Source: Alphaproteobacteria bacterium (lineage in GTDB: Bacteria; Pseudomonadota; Alphaproteobacteria; Paracaedibacterales; CAIULA01). From it: a stretch of 64,000 nucleotides of DNA. Below the pieces are notes generated by a model, which saw nothing but the letters and a program-made list of their open reading frames with translations, searched no databases and was not told the origin of the DNA. Position 1 is the stretch's first letter; each line of letters begins with the position of its first letter. Position numbers and translations under genes: made by a program. The stretch spans positions 1 through 64,000 of the forward strand of contig JAPLOP010000009.1 in NCBI GenBank assembly GCA_026400645.1, read 5' to 3'. This document shows, piece by piece, positions 15,597 to 24,341 of the stretch.

Positions 15597-16355
15597 ATGA
15601 AACATTTCCTCTGTGCTTTTTTAGTATGCCTTGGCCTTGTTGGATGCAAGGAAGACAAGTCAAAGAATGCGACTTCCGCGCAACCCTCAAAGGAAACCTT
15701 GGTGATTGCAACATCAGCCGATTATCCACCTTTTGCATCCTATCGCGATGGGCAGATTGTTGGATTTGAGATTGACCTTATGAAAGCCGTTGCCAAGCGG
15801 ATTAATAAAGAGATTGTCATTAAGGATATGCCATTTGACAGCCTTATCGCAGCGCTTCAAACAAGCAACATTGAATTGGCTATATCGGGTTTTTCCGACA
15901 CGTCTGAACGCCGTGAAAAAGTAGATTTCACAGCTCCCTATCATAAATCAAGCACGGTTTTGCTTGTTCCAAATAGTTCCGATATTAAGGCCCATGATCA
16001 GCTCGAGGGTAAGTTGGTTGGGGTGCAGTCTGGTTCCACTTACGAGGTCCTGGTACAAAAAAAATGGAAGCCGACAGTGCCCAATCTTTCCGTTCGGTCG
16101 CTCTCGAAAGTTCCTGAGCTTGTCCAGGACTTGAAGTCGGGTCGATTGGCAGCCATTGCTATCGGAAAAAAAGAAGGTGCAGATATTGCAAAGGCACACC
16201 CAGAATTTGCCGTTGTTGATGTGCCTGGAACCGATATTCCTTATGCGATAGCGTTGCCAAAGGGTTCTGCCTTGACCGATTCCGTTAACAAGGCCCTTCA
16301 ATCTATGAAGGACGATGGGACATTGCAGAAAATCGAAAAAGAATGGAATATGTAG
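15597..16355 (+). CDS. Polar amino-acid ABC transporter substrate-binding lipoprotein
   Basis: A 252-residue family-3 solute-binding protein. The lipobox LVGC at residues 14-17 directs lipid anchoring. The mature part begins LVIATSADYPPFASY, then IVGFEIDLMKAVAKRI, IAALQTSNIELAISG and VDFTAPYHKSS, the classic pattern of glutamine/arginine/histidine-binding proteins. The frame opens at 15570, but ATG 15597 gives the proper signal peptide and follows AAGAAAG. The permease and ATPase follow on the same strand, separated by a repeat. The exact amino acid is unknown. Confidence 0.92.
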   Translation: MKHFLCAFLVCLGLVGCKEDKSKNATSAQPSKETLVIATSADYPPFASYRDGQIVGFEIDLMKAVAKRINKEIVIKDMPFDSLIAALQTSNIELAISGFSDTSERREKVDFTAPYHKSSTVLLVPNSSDIKAHDQLEGKLVGVQSGSTYEVLVQKKWKPTVPNLSVRSLSKVPELVQDLKSGRLAAIAIGKKEGADIAKAHPEFAVVDVPGTDIPYAIALPKGSALTDSVNKALQSMKDDGTLQKIEKEWNM

Positions 16356-16364
16356 TCGTAAACC

Positions 16365-16437
16365 CATGCTCGCCATGACGATACCATAAGTCATGGCGAG
16401 AAGGGTGAAGTCCGACGCGGCCATCCAGGATTTTCCA
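16365..16437. repeat. Palindromic interspersed repeat, copy 5 (short)
   Basis: CTCGCCATGAC (16369-16379) and GTCATGGCGAG (16390-16400) are a perfect 11-bp inverted repeat. They are followed by the family tail GAAGTCCGACGCGGCCATCCAGG. It sits inside the ABC transporter operon between binding protein and permease, so it may separate or stabilise transcript segments. Confidence 0.75.
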
Positions 16438-16477
16438 GGAAAAAACAAAATTTTCATTTTCATCGGTACGTGTCCTA

Positions 16478-17131
16478 ATGTTGCATTTTGATGTTATTTT
16501 AAGTTCTCTGGCTTTTGTTCTTCCGGGGATTATTGTCACCCTGGAATTCACCATCCTTTCTTTGGTGTGCGGGTTGCCGTTGGGTATTTTTCTGGCATTC
16601 TGCAAAATATCCCCCATTTGTGTTTTGAAAAAATTTGCTGAGGCTTATACATCGGTCTTTCGTGGGACGCCGCTTTTGCTTCAACTGGGCCTTATTTTTT
16701 TTGCGACTCCGCAATTAACGGGATATCCCATTTCGGCATTTGAGGCGGGAATTTTGGCGTTCTCTCTGAATTCTGCGGCTTATACGTCGGAAATTATTCG
16801 GGGCGGTATTCAATCGTTGGATCCCGGTCAATGGGAGGTGGCCCGCGTCCTTGGTATCCCCTATCGTCATACGTTGCTAAAAATTATTCTACCGCAAGCG
16901 ACACGGACCATTCTGCCAACTCTTGTTAATGAAATGATTAATCTATTGAAAGAATCGGCCATCGTTTGCACTATCGGAGAAGCCGACCTTATGAAGCGGG
17001 CTCAAATGATGTCTATGGAGAAATTTCTTTATTTTGAACCCTATATTGTGGCTGGATTCTATTATTTCATCATGGTGATGATCATCAGTCATTTCGGCAA
17101 AAAACTAGAAAAGAAATTGGCTTATGCTTAA
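16478..17131 (+). CDS. Amino-acid ABC transporter permease (HisM/GlnP type)
   Basis: A 217-residue inner-membrane protein with about five hydrophobic helices. FRGTPLLLQLGLIFF (~65-79) and the cytoplasmic EAA loop EVARVLGIPYRHTLLKIILPQA (split around ~124-145) mark the polar amino-acid permease family. The 3' end overlaps the ATPase gene by 8 bases, which implies translational coupling. Only one permease is present, so it likely works as a homodimer. Confidence 0.92.
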   Translation: MLHFDVILSSLAFVLPGIIVTLEFTILSLVCGLPLGIFLAFCKISPICVLKKFAEAYTSVFRGTPLLLQLGLIFFATPQLTGYPISAFEAGILAFSLNSAAYTSEIIRGGIQSLDPGQWEVARVLGIPYRHTLLKIILPQATRTILPTLVNEMINLLKESAIVCTIGEADLMKRAQMMSMEKFLYFEPYIVAGFYYFIMVMIISHFGKKLEKKLAYA

Positions 17132-17834
17132 AATCAGGGGGCTTACCCGGCAAATTCCCGCTTTGAAAATCCTGAACCAGGTGTGCTTTGACGCAAAAAA
17201 AGGCAGCATCACCGCCGTTATTGGCCCATCTGGAAGTGGTAAAACGTCATTGTTGCGGTGTATTGCCCAGCTTGATTCGTCTGTGGTGGACGAAATGAGT
17301 TTTGAGGGGCGGCCCCTGGAGACATTGAATCATGGCGAAATTGGCCTCGTTTTCCAAGGATTTCATCTGTTCCCCCATAAAACAATTCTGGAAAATCTAA
17401 CCCTTGCACCCCTTTGTCAGGGCCAAGAAAAGGCAGCAGTTACCCAAAAGGCAATCGGCTTGTTGGACAAATTTGGCCTGGCATCAAAAAGGGATGATCA
17501 TCCAGCCAAGCTATCGGGGGGGCAAAAACAACGTGTTGCCATAGCGCGCGCCCTTATGATGGATCCGCCCATTTTATTGTTTGATGAGCCGACATCAGCC
17601 CTTGATCCGGAAATGGTAAAAGATGTAGGTTTAACAATCAAATCATTGCAAAGCCCGGATCGGGTCATTCTTTTGGTCACCCACGAAATTCGTTTGGCAC
17701 AAACCAGCGCTGATCGCATTTTATTTTTTGACCATGGCGTATTGTTGGATAATATGGAAACGGAAAAGTTTTTTGCAGCTGGTAATCCAGATTTATCTGA
17801 TCGGGCAAAAGCCTTTCTATCGAACTTTAATTAA
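17124..17834 (+). CDS. Amino-acid ABC transporter ATP-binding protein (GlnQ/ArtP type)
   Basis: A 236-residue ATPase with Walker A GPSGSGKTS (~34-42), Q-loop VFQGFHLFPHK (~77-87), signature LSGGQKQRVAIARAL (~130-144), Walker B PILLFDEPTSALD (~149-161) and H-switch VTHE (~185-188). All catalytic elements are present. It completes the transporter with the two preceding genes. Confidence 0.95.
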   Translation: MLKIRGLTRQIPALKILNQVCFDAKKGSITAVIGPSGSGKTSLLRCIAQLDSSVVDEMSFEGRPLETLNHGEIGLVFQGFHLFPHKTILENLTLAPLCQGQEKAAVTQKAIGLLDKFGLASKRDDHPAKLSGGQKQRVAIARALMMDPPILLFDEPTSALDPEMVKDVGLTIKSLQSPDRVILLVTHEIRLAQTSADRILFFDHGVLLDNMETEKFFAAGNPDLSDRAKAFLSNFN

Positions 17835-17850
17835 GAGTAAGGAATTCATC

Positions 17851-18666
17851 ATGACCAAAAGTTTGTATTGTTTTTTGTTGATCACCCTAGCTGCCCTTCC
17901 CCTAAAAGCAGCGGAGGTGCCTAGTAGCCTGAGCGCCAAAGAACAGCAGGTGAAGAACCTAGAGGAACAGTTAAAAAAAGCTGTTGATGATTTGAACGCA
18001 TCTTTGGAAAAGGCTCATGAGCAAGGGGAGGGGGCTAACAAGGATCAACTATCCGAGCAAACCTCAACGTCGTTACCGGCACCCGATCACAGCGAAGCCA
18101 TCGTTGATGCGTTGAAAAATTTAACAGGACGTGTAGAGATTTTGGAAAAGAAGCTGGAGCAGCCGGCTCCCGCTAAGCTGGTGGAACAAGCCCCGGTGTC
18201 ACCAAAAGCAGAATTGGATAAAATCAGAGAAGACGCCGAAAAAAAAGCCAATGAATTGGCGCCAAAACTTGCAACGGGCACACCCGCCGTGGCACAATAT
18301 GATCAGGCGAACGCTTTATTAAAAAACAAAGAATACAAAAAAGCCGCTGATGCGTTTGGTACGATCATGAATGAATTTCCAAGCGACCCTTATGCCGTTA
18401 AATCCCGCGTCCATTTGGCTGAGGCTTTGCAGGCCCTTGGTGATTTTACAAAAGCAGAAGACATGTACACCGAAGCACTCAAAACAAAGATGGATGATTC
18501 CCTGATGATTGATTGTCGTTTGGGGTTGTTGGAGGTGAATTTGGCACTTAACAAAGCATCAGAAGCGTGCAGCCAAATTACCATTTTACAAAAAGAAAAA
18601 CTAACCGAAAATCAACTGAAACGCCTTAAGGACAGTCAAGGAAAAGCACATTGCAAAAAGCCGTAA
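17851..18666 (+). CDS. cpoB: CpoB/YbgF-like periplasmic TPR protein
   Basis: A 271-residue exported protein. It has a signal peptide (residues ~1-19, ending LKAAE), a coiled coil (~27-60) and a Pro/Ala-rich linker. TPR repeats lie from ~150 to 265, beginning YDQANALLKNKEYKKAADAF. CpoB links the Tol-Pal machinery to peptidoglycan synthesis at division. The family is usually encoded after pal; tolQRAB-pal is absent here. ATG 17851 is preceded by AAGGA and is preferred over the upstream frame. The last 16 bases overlap the next gene. Confidence 0.8.
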   Translation: MTKSLYCFLLITLAALPLKAAEVPSSLSAKEQQVKNLEEQLKKAVDDLNASLEKAHEQGEGANKDQLSEQTSTSLPAPDHSEAIVDALKNLTGRVEILEKKLEQPAPAKLVEQAPVSPKAELDKIREDAEKKANELAPKLATGTPAVAQYDQANALLKNKEYKKAADAFGTIMNEFPSDPYAVKSRVHLAEALQALGDFTKAEDMYTEALKTKMDDSLMIDCRLGLLEVNLALNKASEACSQITILQKEKLTENQLKRLKDSQGKAHCKKP

Positions 18667-19952
18667 GCAGGAGAATTAGCAACCAAATAGTCACAAGCGA
18701 AATAGTAAAAATCTATTCGCTCAACGTCAGCGGAGAGGGAGTAGGCGATCAGGACGGAAAGGAAATTTTCGTCCCCTTTGCATTACCAGGCGAAAAAGTT
18801 GCGATCGAAATCCATGAATTTAGGCGTAAAAAGAAATTTGTCCTGAAACAAGTTCTGGAAGCCAGCCCCAATCGCATTCAGCCGGTTTGTTCCCATTTTA
18901 CCCAGTGTGGTGGGTGCACGTTGCAACATTTTGATGCAATTACATATAAAGATTTCAAAAAATCCCTGATCACGCAACCCTTGCTTGAGTATGGGCTTGA
19001 TCCATTTTTGGTGGGTGATCTGGTGATCCTCCCCTTTGGGCGGCGGCGTCGGGCGAACCTTGATGCGATCAAGAAAGAAGATAAAGTCCATCTCGGTTTT
19101 CATCGGTGGCGAGCGCACCAAATTATTGATATCCAAGAATGTCATACCCTGGCGCCGGAGTTACGGGTGTTGATTGCGCCCTTTCGGCAAGCGCTTGATA
19201 CCATCCTAACCCCCTTTCAAAAGGCCAAGATTTTCTTGACGGTAACAAAAGGTGGGGTTGATTTTAGTCTCGAAATCCAGGGGGTTTTGGAATTATCCAA
19301 CGACCAAAAAGATGTCCTGATGCAGTTTGCCCAGGCCATGAATTTGGCGCGCTTTATTTTTCGTCATGGCAAAAAGGTCGAGGTTTTGCATTTATCCGCT
19401 GACCCCGTTATCGAATTCGATGGTGTTGATGTTGCTGTTGATGCCTATGGTTTTTTGCAGGCAACGGATGATGCTGATCGGGCGCTGTCGCAGATTATTA
19501 TGGATGCCATCCCAACGGGTGTTCGCAAAATTGCGGATCTTTTTGCGGGTCGCGGAACGTTTAGCCTCCCCCTCAGCCGCCTTGCGCCTGTGGATGCGTT
19601 CGAGCTTGATAAACCGGCCCTTGCTGCATTGGATGGGGCGATTGCTTTGTCCGGCAGGCCGATTACAACGCATTATCGAAATCTTTATGACAATCCGCTG
19701 TTGTCGGATGAATTGCAATCCTATGATGTGATCGTCCTTGATCCACCCCGAGCCGGCGCCCTGGAACAAATCGAACAGATCAAATCACTGTCAGTTCAGA
19801 CGCTTATTTATATTTCCTGTAACCCACAAACATTCTGCCGCGATGCAAAAATCCTGATCGACAATGGGTATGTATTAAAAACGATTACGCCCATCGATCA
19901 GTTCGCTTGGTCTGCTCATTTAGAGGTCGTTGGAATATTTTTGCTAGCTTAG
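18651..19952 (+). CDS. 23S rRNA (uracil-C5)-methyltransferase, RlmD/RumA-like
   Basis: A 433-residue class I RNA methyltransferase. A TRAM-like segment lies at ~15-70. The Fe-S cluster cysteines appear in CSHFTQCGGC (~84-93), with a fourth in QECH. SAM motif I is ADLFAGRGTFSLPLS (~299-313). The catalytic motifs VLDPPRAG (~363) and ISCNPQTFCRD (~387-397) are intact. The start is TTG 18651, overlapping cpoB by 16 bases, because no ATG is available nearby. RlmC or TrmA-like specificity cannot be excluded. Confidence 0.85.
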   Translation: MQKAVSRRISNQIVTSEIVKIYSLNVSGEGVGDQDGKEIFVPFALPGEKVAIEIHEFRRKKKFVLKQVLEASPNRIQPVCSHFTQCGGCTLQHFDAITYKDFKKSLITQPLLEYGLDPFLVGDLVILPFGRRRRANLDAIKKEDKVHLGFHRWRAHQIIDIQECHTLAPELRVLIAPFRQALDTILTPFQKAKIFLTVTKGGVDFSLEIQGVLELSNDQKDVLMQFAQAMNLARFIFRHGKKVEVLHLSADPVIEFDGVDVAVDAYGFLQATDDADRALSQIIMDAIPTGVRKIADLFAGRGTFSLPLSRLAPVDAFELDKPALAALDGAIALSGRPITTHYRNLYDNPLLSDELQSYDVIVLDPPRAGALEQIEQIKSLSVQTLIYISCNPQTFCRDAKILIDNGYVLKTITPIDQFAWSAHLEVVGIFLLA

Positions 19953-20024
19953 TGTGGTGGACCATTAATCCGATAATTAAAGTCGGAATTATCCTTACCA
20001 TGGTTTCAGGAAAACAAAATAAAC

Positions 20025-20054
20025 TTGACTCATTTTATCAGGATAGAGTACATT
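20025..20054 (+). promoter_or_regulatory. isc operon promoter with possible IscR site
   Basis: TTGACT at 20025-20030 and TACATT at 20049-20054 have an 18-base spacer. The sequence AACTTGACTCATTTTATCAG followed by GATAGAGT partly resembles a type 1 IscR operator, which overlaps the promoter in enterobacteria. IscR autorepression is known for the family; the site itself is inferred. Confidence 0.5.
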
Positions 20055-20086
20055 CTTGATTAAGATACCTCGTTTGAGAAAAACAA

Positions 20087-20575
20087 TTGAAAGTTAGCGC
20101 TAAAGCACAGTATGCGATCATGGCAATGGTTGACTTGGCCACAACAGAGAAAGACAGGGCGGACGAATCCTGTACGCCGTCGTCATTAACCGCCGTGTCA
20201 GAACGCCAGAATTTACCCTTACCCTATATGGAGCAGCTTTTTTTGAAATTGCGCAAAGCCGGCCTGGTTAAAAGTGCACGGGGAGCCGGTGGTGGCTATG
20301 TGTTGGGCCGGACGGCGTCAAATATCCGTGTTTATGACATTATCGTGGCTGTGGAAAAACCCATCAAAATGACCCGCTGTGCCGACGGTTCTGGCGGATG
20401 TCAGCCCAATGGGGCGCGTTGTGTGGCACATGATTTGTGGGAGGAATTGGGCGACATGATCCAATTCTTTTTGAAAAGCGTCACGTTGGATGATTTACAA
20501 AATAAAAATGTACGCGGCAATCGTATGCTAGGGAGAGGACGGGATTCCCTGGTGGCACACGAGGACTACGCATGA
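20087..20575 (+). CDS. iscR: Fe-S cluster regulator IscR (Rrf2 family)
   Basis: A 162-residue Rrf2 transcription factor that senses Fe-S status. The N-terminal winged helix begins KVSAKAQYAIMAMVDLA and includes SARGAGGGYVLGR (~64-76). The three [2Fe-2S] ligands are in RCADGSGGCQPNGARC (~102-117), preserving the IscR spacing. The start is TTG 20087. It heads the isc operon and its stop overlaps the ATG of the next gene by 4 bases (ATGA). It probably represses the whole operon when clusters are plentiful. Confidence 0.94.
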   Translation: MKVSAKAQYAIMAMVDLATTEKDRADESCTPSSLTAVSERQNLPLPYMEQLFLKLRKAGLVKSARGAGGGYVLGRTASNIRVYDIIVAVEKPIKMTRCADGSGGCQPNGARCVAHDLWEELGDMIQFFLKSVTLDDLQNKNVRGNRMLGRGRDSLVAHEDYA

Positions 20576-21795
20576 ACACCCATACCCAATGGATTTCGAA
20601 ATCTGGATTTGAAAATAAGGACCGAGCGCCCGGAGTGTACAGAGACGTACATGAGGACGCGAGGTTCCGAAATTTTCGAAGATCAGAGTTTGAAAGGCGA
20701 AGGGTATATTTGGATTACAATGCTATGGCACCTCTCCGACAGTCCGCAAAGGACGTGATTCTGTCGATGGTAGCAATGGATGCGTTGGGTAATCCGTCAT
20801 CGGTTCATTCGTATGGACGCGCCATTCGACGGAAAATAGAGGATGTCCGGCGCACCATTATGATGGCACTTGGCCTGGAAAACAAAGTCCTGATTTTTAC
20901 CAGTGGTGCTACAGAATCCAATAACCTAGCCTTGAAAAATTTCCCTGGCAGAGTTTTGGTTTCTGCTATCGAACATGATTCCGTTTTTGATGTGCGTTCC
21001 GATGCAATTGTTTTGCCGGTCTTGGGGGATGGCACACTGGATTTGGAAATCTTGGAAAAACATCTGTCGTCTGATTTTGACGGACCAACGCTTGTGTCGG
21101 TAATGGCGGCCAATAACGAAACGGGCATTATGCAGCCTTTGAGCGATGTTTGTACTTTGGCCAAAAAGTGGGGCGCCTATGTCCATAGCGACGCCGTGCA
21201 GGCGATTGGCCGGGTTGATTATCCATGGGGCGACCTTGATATGATTTCTGTTTCATCCCACAAAATTGGGGGGCTTTCTGGTGTGGGTTGTTTGATCATT
21301 AATCCAACTATCCCCGTTAACCCCCTTTTCCTTGGGGGTGGGCAGGAGCGAACCTACAGGGCAGGGACAGAAAATATCATCGGCATTTGTGCTATGGGCG
21401 CAATAATTCAGGATTGTATCGCCGAAGATTGGGAGCCTGTGCAACGGCTAAGGGATCAATTAGAACACCAGTTAACGCAGAATTGTCCCGATGCGGTAGT
21501 TTTTGGAAAAGACAAAGAACGCTTGCCCAACACAACCCTAATCACGATGCCATCCGTTAAAAGCGAAACGCAGGTGATGAATTTTGATTTGGCTGGGTTT
21601 GCCGTCAGTGCGGGTTCTGCCTGTTCATCGGGCAAGGTTAAAAAATCACGCGTTTTGCAGGCGATGAATGTGCCGGAAACATCGAATCAATGTGCCCTTC
21701 GTATTAGTTTGGGCTCCACAATTCAAGAAAACGATTTAAAGCGTTTTGCTGAAACGTGGCTTGGTATTTATAAAAAATCATTAGTAAGGGGATAA
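20572..21795 (+). CDS. Cysteine desulfurase, NifS-like, first isc copy
   Basis: A 407-residue PLP enzyme. The fold starts at [12 protein letters not shown] (~45). Motifs: TSGATESNN (~107-115), NNETG (~158), HSDAVQAIG (~180), the PLP-lysine in SVSSHKIGG (~204-212) and the sulfur-acceptor Cys loop [14 protein letters not shown] (~340-353). The first ~43 residues have no counterpart in the family and are charged. A paired desulfurase before iscS matches the arrangement I recall from Rickettsiales. Confidence 0.9.
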   Translation: MNTHTQWISKSGFENKDRAPGVYRDVHEDARFRNFRRSEFERRRVYLDYNAMAPLRQSAKDVILSMVAMDALGNPSSVHSYGRAIRRKIEDVRRTIMMALGLENKVLIFTSGATESNNLALKNFPGRVLVSAIEHDSVFDVRSDAIVLPVLGDGTLDLEILEKHLSSDFDGPTLVSVMAANNETGIMQPLSDVCTLAKKWGAYVHSDAVQAIGRVDYPWGDLDMISVSSHKIGGLSGVGCLIINPTIPVNPLFLGGGQERTYRAGTENIIGICAMGAIIQDCIAEDWEPVQRLRDQLEHQLTQNCPDAVVFGKDKERLPNTTLITMPSVKSETQVMNFDLAGFAVSAGSACSSGKVKKSRVLQAMNVPETSNQCALRISLGSTIQENDLKRFAETWLGIYKKSLVRG

Positions 21796-21799
21796 ACCC

Positions 21800-23107
21800 A
21801 TGACCAACAACAGTATATCCGGTAACACAACAAGAGCAGGGGAAAGGACGATGAGCAACTATGCTTTGCCCAGAGTTCACCCATCAATGCTAACACCCGA
21901 AAACCAAATCTATCTGGATTATCAGGCAACGACACCCTGTGACCCCCGTGTGTTTGAAAAGATGATCCCCTATTTTACGACTGTCTTTGGCAATCCCCAT
22001 TCTCGCAATCATGTGCATGGTTGGTTGGCAGAGGAAGCCATAGAAACAGCGCGCCAACAGGTTGCTGATAGCATAAAGGCAGATGAACGGGAAATCATTT
22101 TTACCAGTGGCGCCACGGAATCCAATAATTTAGCCATCAAAGGGGTGGCCCACTTTTATAAAGACAAGAAAAAGCATATCGTCACGTGTGTCACTGAACA
22201 TAAATGTGTTTTGGAAAGCTGCCGTCAATTGGAACAGGAAGGGTTTCGCATAACCTATCTACCTGTGAAACAAAATGGCATTATTGATCTTGATCACCTA
22301 AGGGATGCGGTTCAAGATGATACGTGCTTGGTTTCTATTATGGGGGGGAATAACGAAATCGGTGTGATTCAGCCTCTCAAGGAAATTGGACAGATTTGCC
22401 GTGAAAATGGGGCGTTCTTTCATACCGATGCGGCGCAAATCATTGGTAAAATGGACATTGATGTTGATGCGATGAATATTGACCTGTTGAGCATTTCTGG
22501 TCATAAAATTTATGGCCCCAAAGGGATTGGCGCATTATATGTGCGTCGCAAACCGCGCGTTCGGATGCAGGCTATTATTAGCGGTGGTGGACAGGAACGG
22601 GGGATGAGGTCAGGTACCTTGCCAACGCCGTTGTGTGTGGGGTTGGGGGAGGCTTGCGCTATCGCCAGGCTAGAAATGATTGAGGAAATGCCCAGGATAG
22701 AACGATTGACCAATCGTTTGTACGAGGGGATAACTGAACGTTTGTCGCATGTTTATTTGAATGGTGATCGGGTCCTTCGGATCCCTGGCAATCTGAATCT
22801 GAGCTTCGCCTATGTCGAGGGGGAGGGGCTCATGATGGGCGTTAAGGAATTATCAGTTTCATCGGGTTCGGCCTGTACATCATCGTCCCTGGAGCCATCG
22901 TATGTTTTGCGTGCGCTGGGTGTCGAGGACGAAATGGCCCACACATCGATTCGTTTTGGGATTGGGCGGTTCACAACTGAATTCGAAATTGAACGAACCA
23001 TCGATATGGTTGTAAAAGCGGTGGAGAGGTTGCGAACCTTAAGTCCATTGTGGGAAATGGCCCAGGATGGGATCGATATAAAATCCATCCAATGGGCAAA
23101 TCATTAA
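21800..23107 (+). CDS. iscS: Cysteine desulfurase IscS
   Basis: A 435-residue PLP enzyme supplying sulfur to IscU. Motifs: [14 protein letters not shown] (~35-48), TSGATESNN (~98-106), TEHKC (~134), the PLP-lysine in [12 protein letters not shown] (~233-244) and the catalytic Cys loop [14 protein letters not shown] (~354-367). It keeps the C-terminal IscU-docking tail ([10 protein letters not shown]). ATG 21800 follows AAGGGGATAA; ATG 21851 follows AGGGGAAAGG and gives the more usual N-terminus, so the start is uncertain by 17 codons. Confidence 0.94.
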   Translation: MTNNSISGNTTRAGERTMSNYALPRVHPSMLTPENQIYLDYQATTPCDPRVFEKMIPYFTTVFGNPHSRNHVHGWLAEEAIETARQQVADSIKADEREIIFTSGATESNNLAIKGVAHFYKDKKKHIVTCVTEHKCVLESCRQLEQEGFRITYLPVKQNGIIDLDHLRDAVQDDTCLVSIMGGNNEIGVIQPLKEIGQICRENGAFFHTDAAQIIGKMDIDVDAMNIDLLSISGHKIYGPKGIGALYVRRKPRVRMQAIISGGGQERGMRSGTLPTPLCVGLGEACAIARLEMIEEMPRIERLTNRLYEGITERLSHVYLNGDRVLRIPGNLNLSFAYVEGEGLMMGVKELSVSSGSACTSSSLEPSYVLRALGVEDEMAHTSIRFGIGRFTTEFEIERTIDMVVKAVERLRTLSPLWEMAQDGIDIKSIQWANH

Positions 23108-23118
23108 GGGAGAATAAA

Positions 23119-23505
23119 ATGTCTTATAGTCACAAAGTTATCGATCACTATGAAAATCCCCGTAATGTTGGGGCATTGGATAAAAATGATGCCACCGTTG
23201 GCACGGGATTGGTTGGGGCGCCAGCGTGTGGTGACGTGATGAAATTGCAAATCAAGGTGGATTCTGATGGCGTGATCGAGGATGTGAAATTTAAAACATT
23301 CGGGTGTGCATCTGCCATTGCATCGTCATCATTGGTGACGGAATGGATCAAGGGCAAAACCCTGGAGGAGGCTCAAGAAATTCGTAATACAGATATTGTG
23401 CAGTTTTTGGCCCTTCCTCCCGTTAAGATTCACTGCTCTGTTTTGGCAGAAGATGCTATTCGATCGGCCATTGCTGATTATAAACAAAAGAATGTAGACA
23501 AATAA
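23119..23505 (+). CDS. iscU: Fe-S cluster scaffold IscU
   Basis: A 128-residue scaffold on which [2Fe-2S] clusters are built. The three ligand cysteines are in GAPACGDVMKL (~35-45), FGCASAIASSS (~61-71) and KIHCSVLAEDAI (~103-114). The LPPVK chaperone-recognition motif is present at ~99-103. ATG 23119 gives the canonical start MSYSHKVIDHYENPRNVG after GGGAGAA. It lies 11 bases after iscS. Confidence 0.97.
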   Translation: MSYSHKVIDHYENPRNVGALDKNDATVGTGLVGAPACGDVMKLQIKVDSDGVIEDVKFKTFGCASAIASSSLVTEWIKGKTLEEAQEIRNTDIVQFLALPPVKIHCSVLAEDAIRSAIADYKQKNVDK

Positions 23506-23507
23506 CA

Positions 23508-23840
23508 ATGAAAGTCGCATTAAACATCACTGACGCAGCCATTGATCGCATAAAGCACCTTTTGGATAAGCGAGGAAAGCCTTCTATCGGGATGCGGGTG
23601 AGCATACAAACAAAGGGGTGTTCAGGTTTATCCTATTCCATCGATTATGCTGACGAGAAACAACCCCTGGACGAGGTTGTGGAGCAGGGCGGAGTGACGA
23701 TTTTGATTGATGCAAAAGCGACGCTGTTTATTTTGGGAACAGAAATGGATTTTGTGGGCGATAAAATGCAATCTGGTTTTGTCTTTCGCAATCCCAATGA
23801 AAAAGGGCGATGCGGATGCGGCAAGTCGTTTTTTGTTTGA
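23508..23840 (+). CDS. iscA: A-type Fe-S carrier IscA
   Basis: A 110-residue HesB/IscA protein with the three conserved cysteines, in GCSGLSY (~37-43) and in CGCGKSF near the C-terminus (~103-109). It carries or transfers clusters to apo-proteins. It starts 2 bases after iscU. Its stop is in frame with hscB. Confidence 0.95.
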   Translation: MKVALNITDAAIDRIKHLLDKRGKPSIGMRVSIQTKGCSGLSYSIDYADEKQPLDEVVEQGGVTILIDAKATLFILGTEMDFVGDKMQSGFVFRNPNEKGRCGCGKSFFV

Positions 23841-23852
23841 GGGAGAAGGTCT

Positions 23853-24341
23853 ATTAATAATCCATTCACCATCTTGGGCATACCACAAGAATTTGATATT
23901 GATTTGCAGATTTTGGAACAGCGGTATTTTATATTGCAACGCGAATTCCATCCCGATCGTTTTGCGCACCAAGGGGGGGATGAGGACGCCATGTCAGTTG
24001 CGATTAATCAAGCCTACCGCATCCTTAAGAATCCGGTGTTTCGGGCAAAAGCATTGTTAGAATGTGCAGGATGTTTCATTGGCGAAACCGAAAATTTATC
24101 AGATATATCCTTTTTGCAAGATCAATGGGAATGGCGGGAACGTATAGAAGAATCAACTACTCCGGATGATTTGGATCTAATAAAAAATGATCTGGAAAAA
24201 GAATTTTTGGCGATTCAACATGTGTTTTCTAAGGCTTGGATAGCAAAGAAATCCGAACAAATGTTACAAATTTATCGAAAATTATCCTATTTTTCCAAGG
24301 CCTTAGAAAGGGTGAAAGAAAAAAGTGCTCAACATTACTGA
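23853..24341 (+). CDS. hscB: Co-chaperone HscB (J-domain), apparent AUU start
   Basis: A 162-residue HscB with an N-terminal J-domain (HPDRF at ~32) and a C-terminal helical IscU-binding domain. Family alignment needs the N-terminus to begin just before [16 protein letters not shown]. The only suitable initiator there is ATT at 23853, directly after GGGAGAAGG. The later TTG at 23874 has no Shine-Dalgarno sequence and removes conserved residues. The stop of iscA is in frame five codons upstream, so no longer start exists. The 3' end overlaps hscA by 17 bases. Confidence 0.85.
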   Translation: MNNPFTILGIPQEFDIDLQILEQRYFILQREFHPDRFAHQGGDEDAMSVAINQAYRILKNPVFRAKALLECAGCFIGETENLSDISFLQDQWEWRERIEESTTPDDLDLIKNDLEKEFLAIQHVFSKAWIAKKSEQMLQIYRKLSYFSKALERVKEKSAQHY

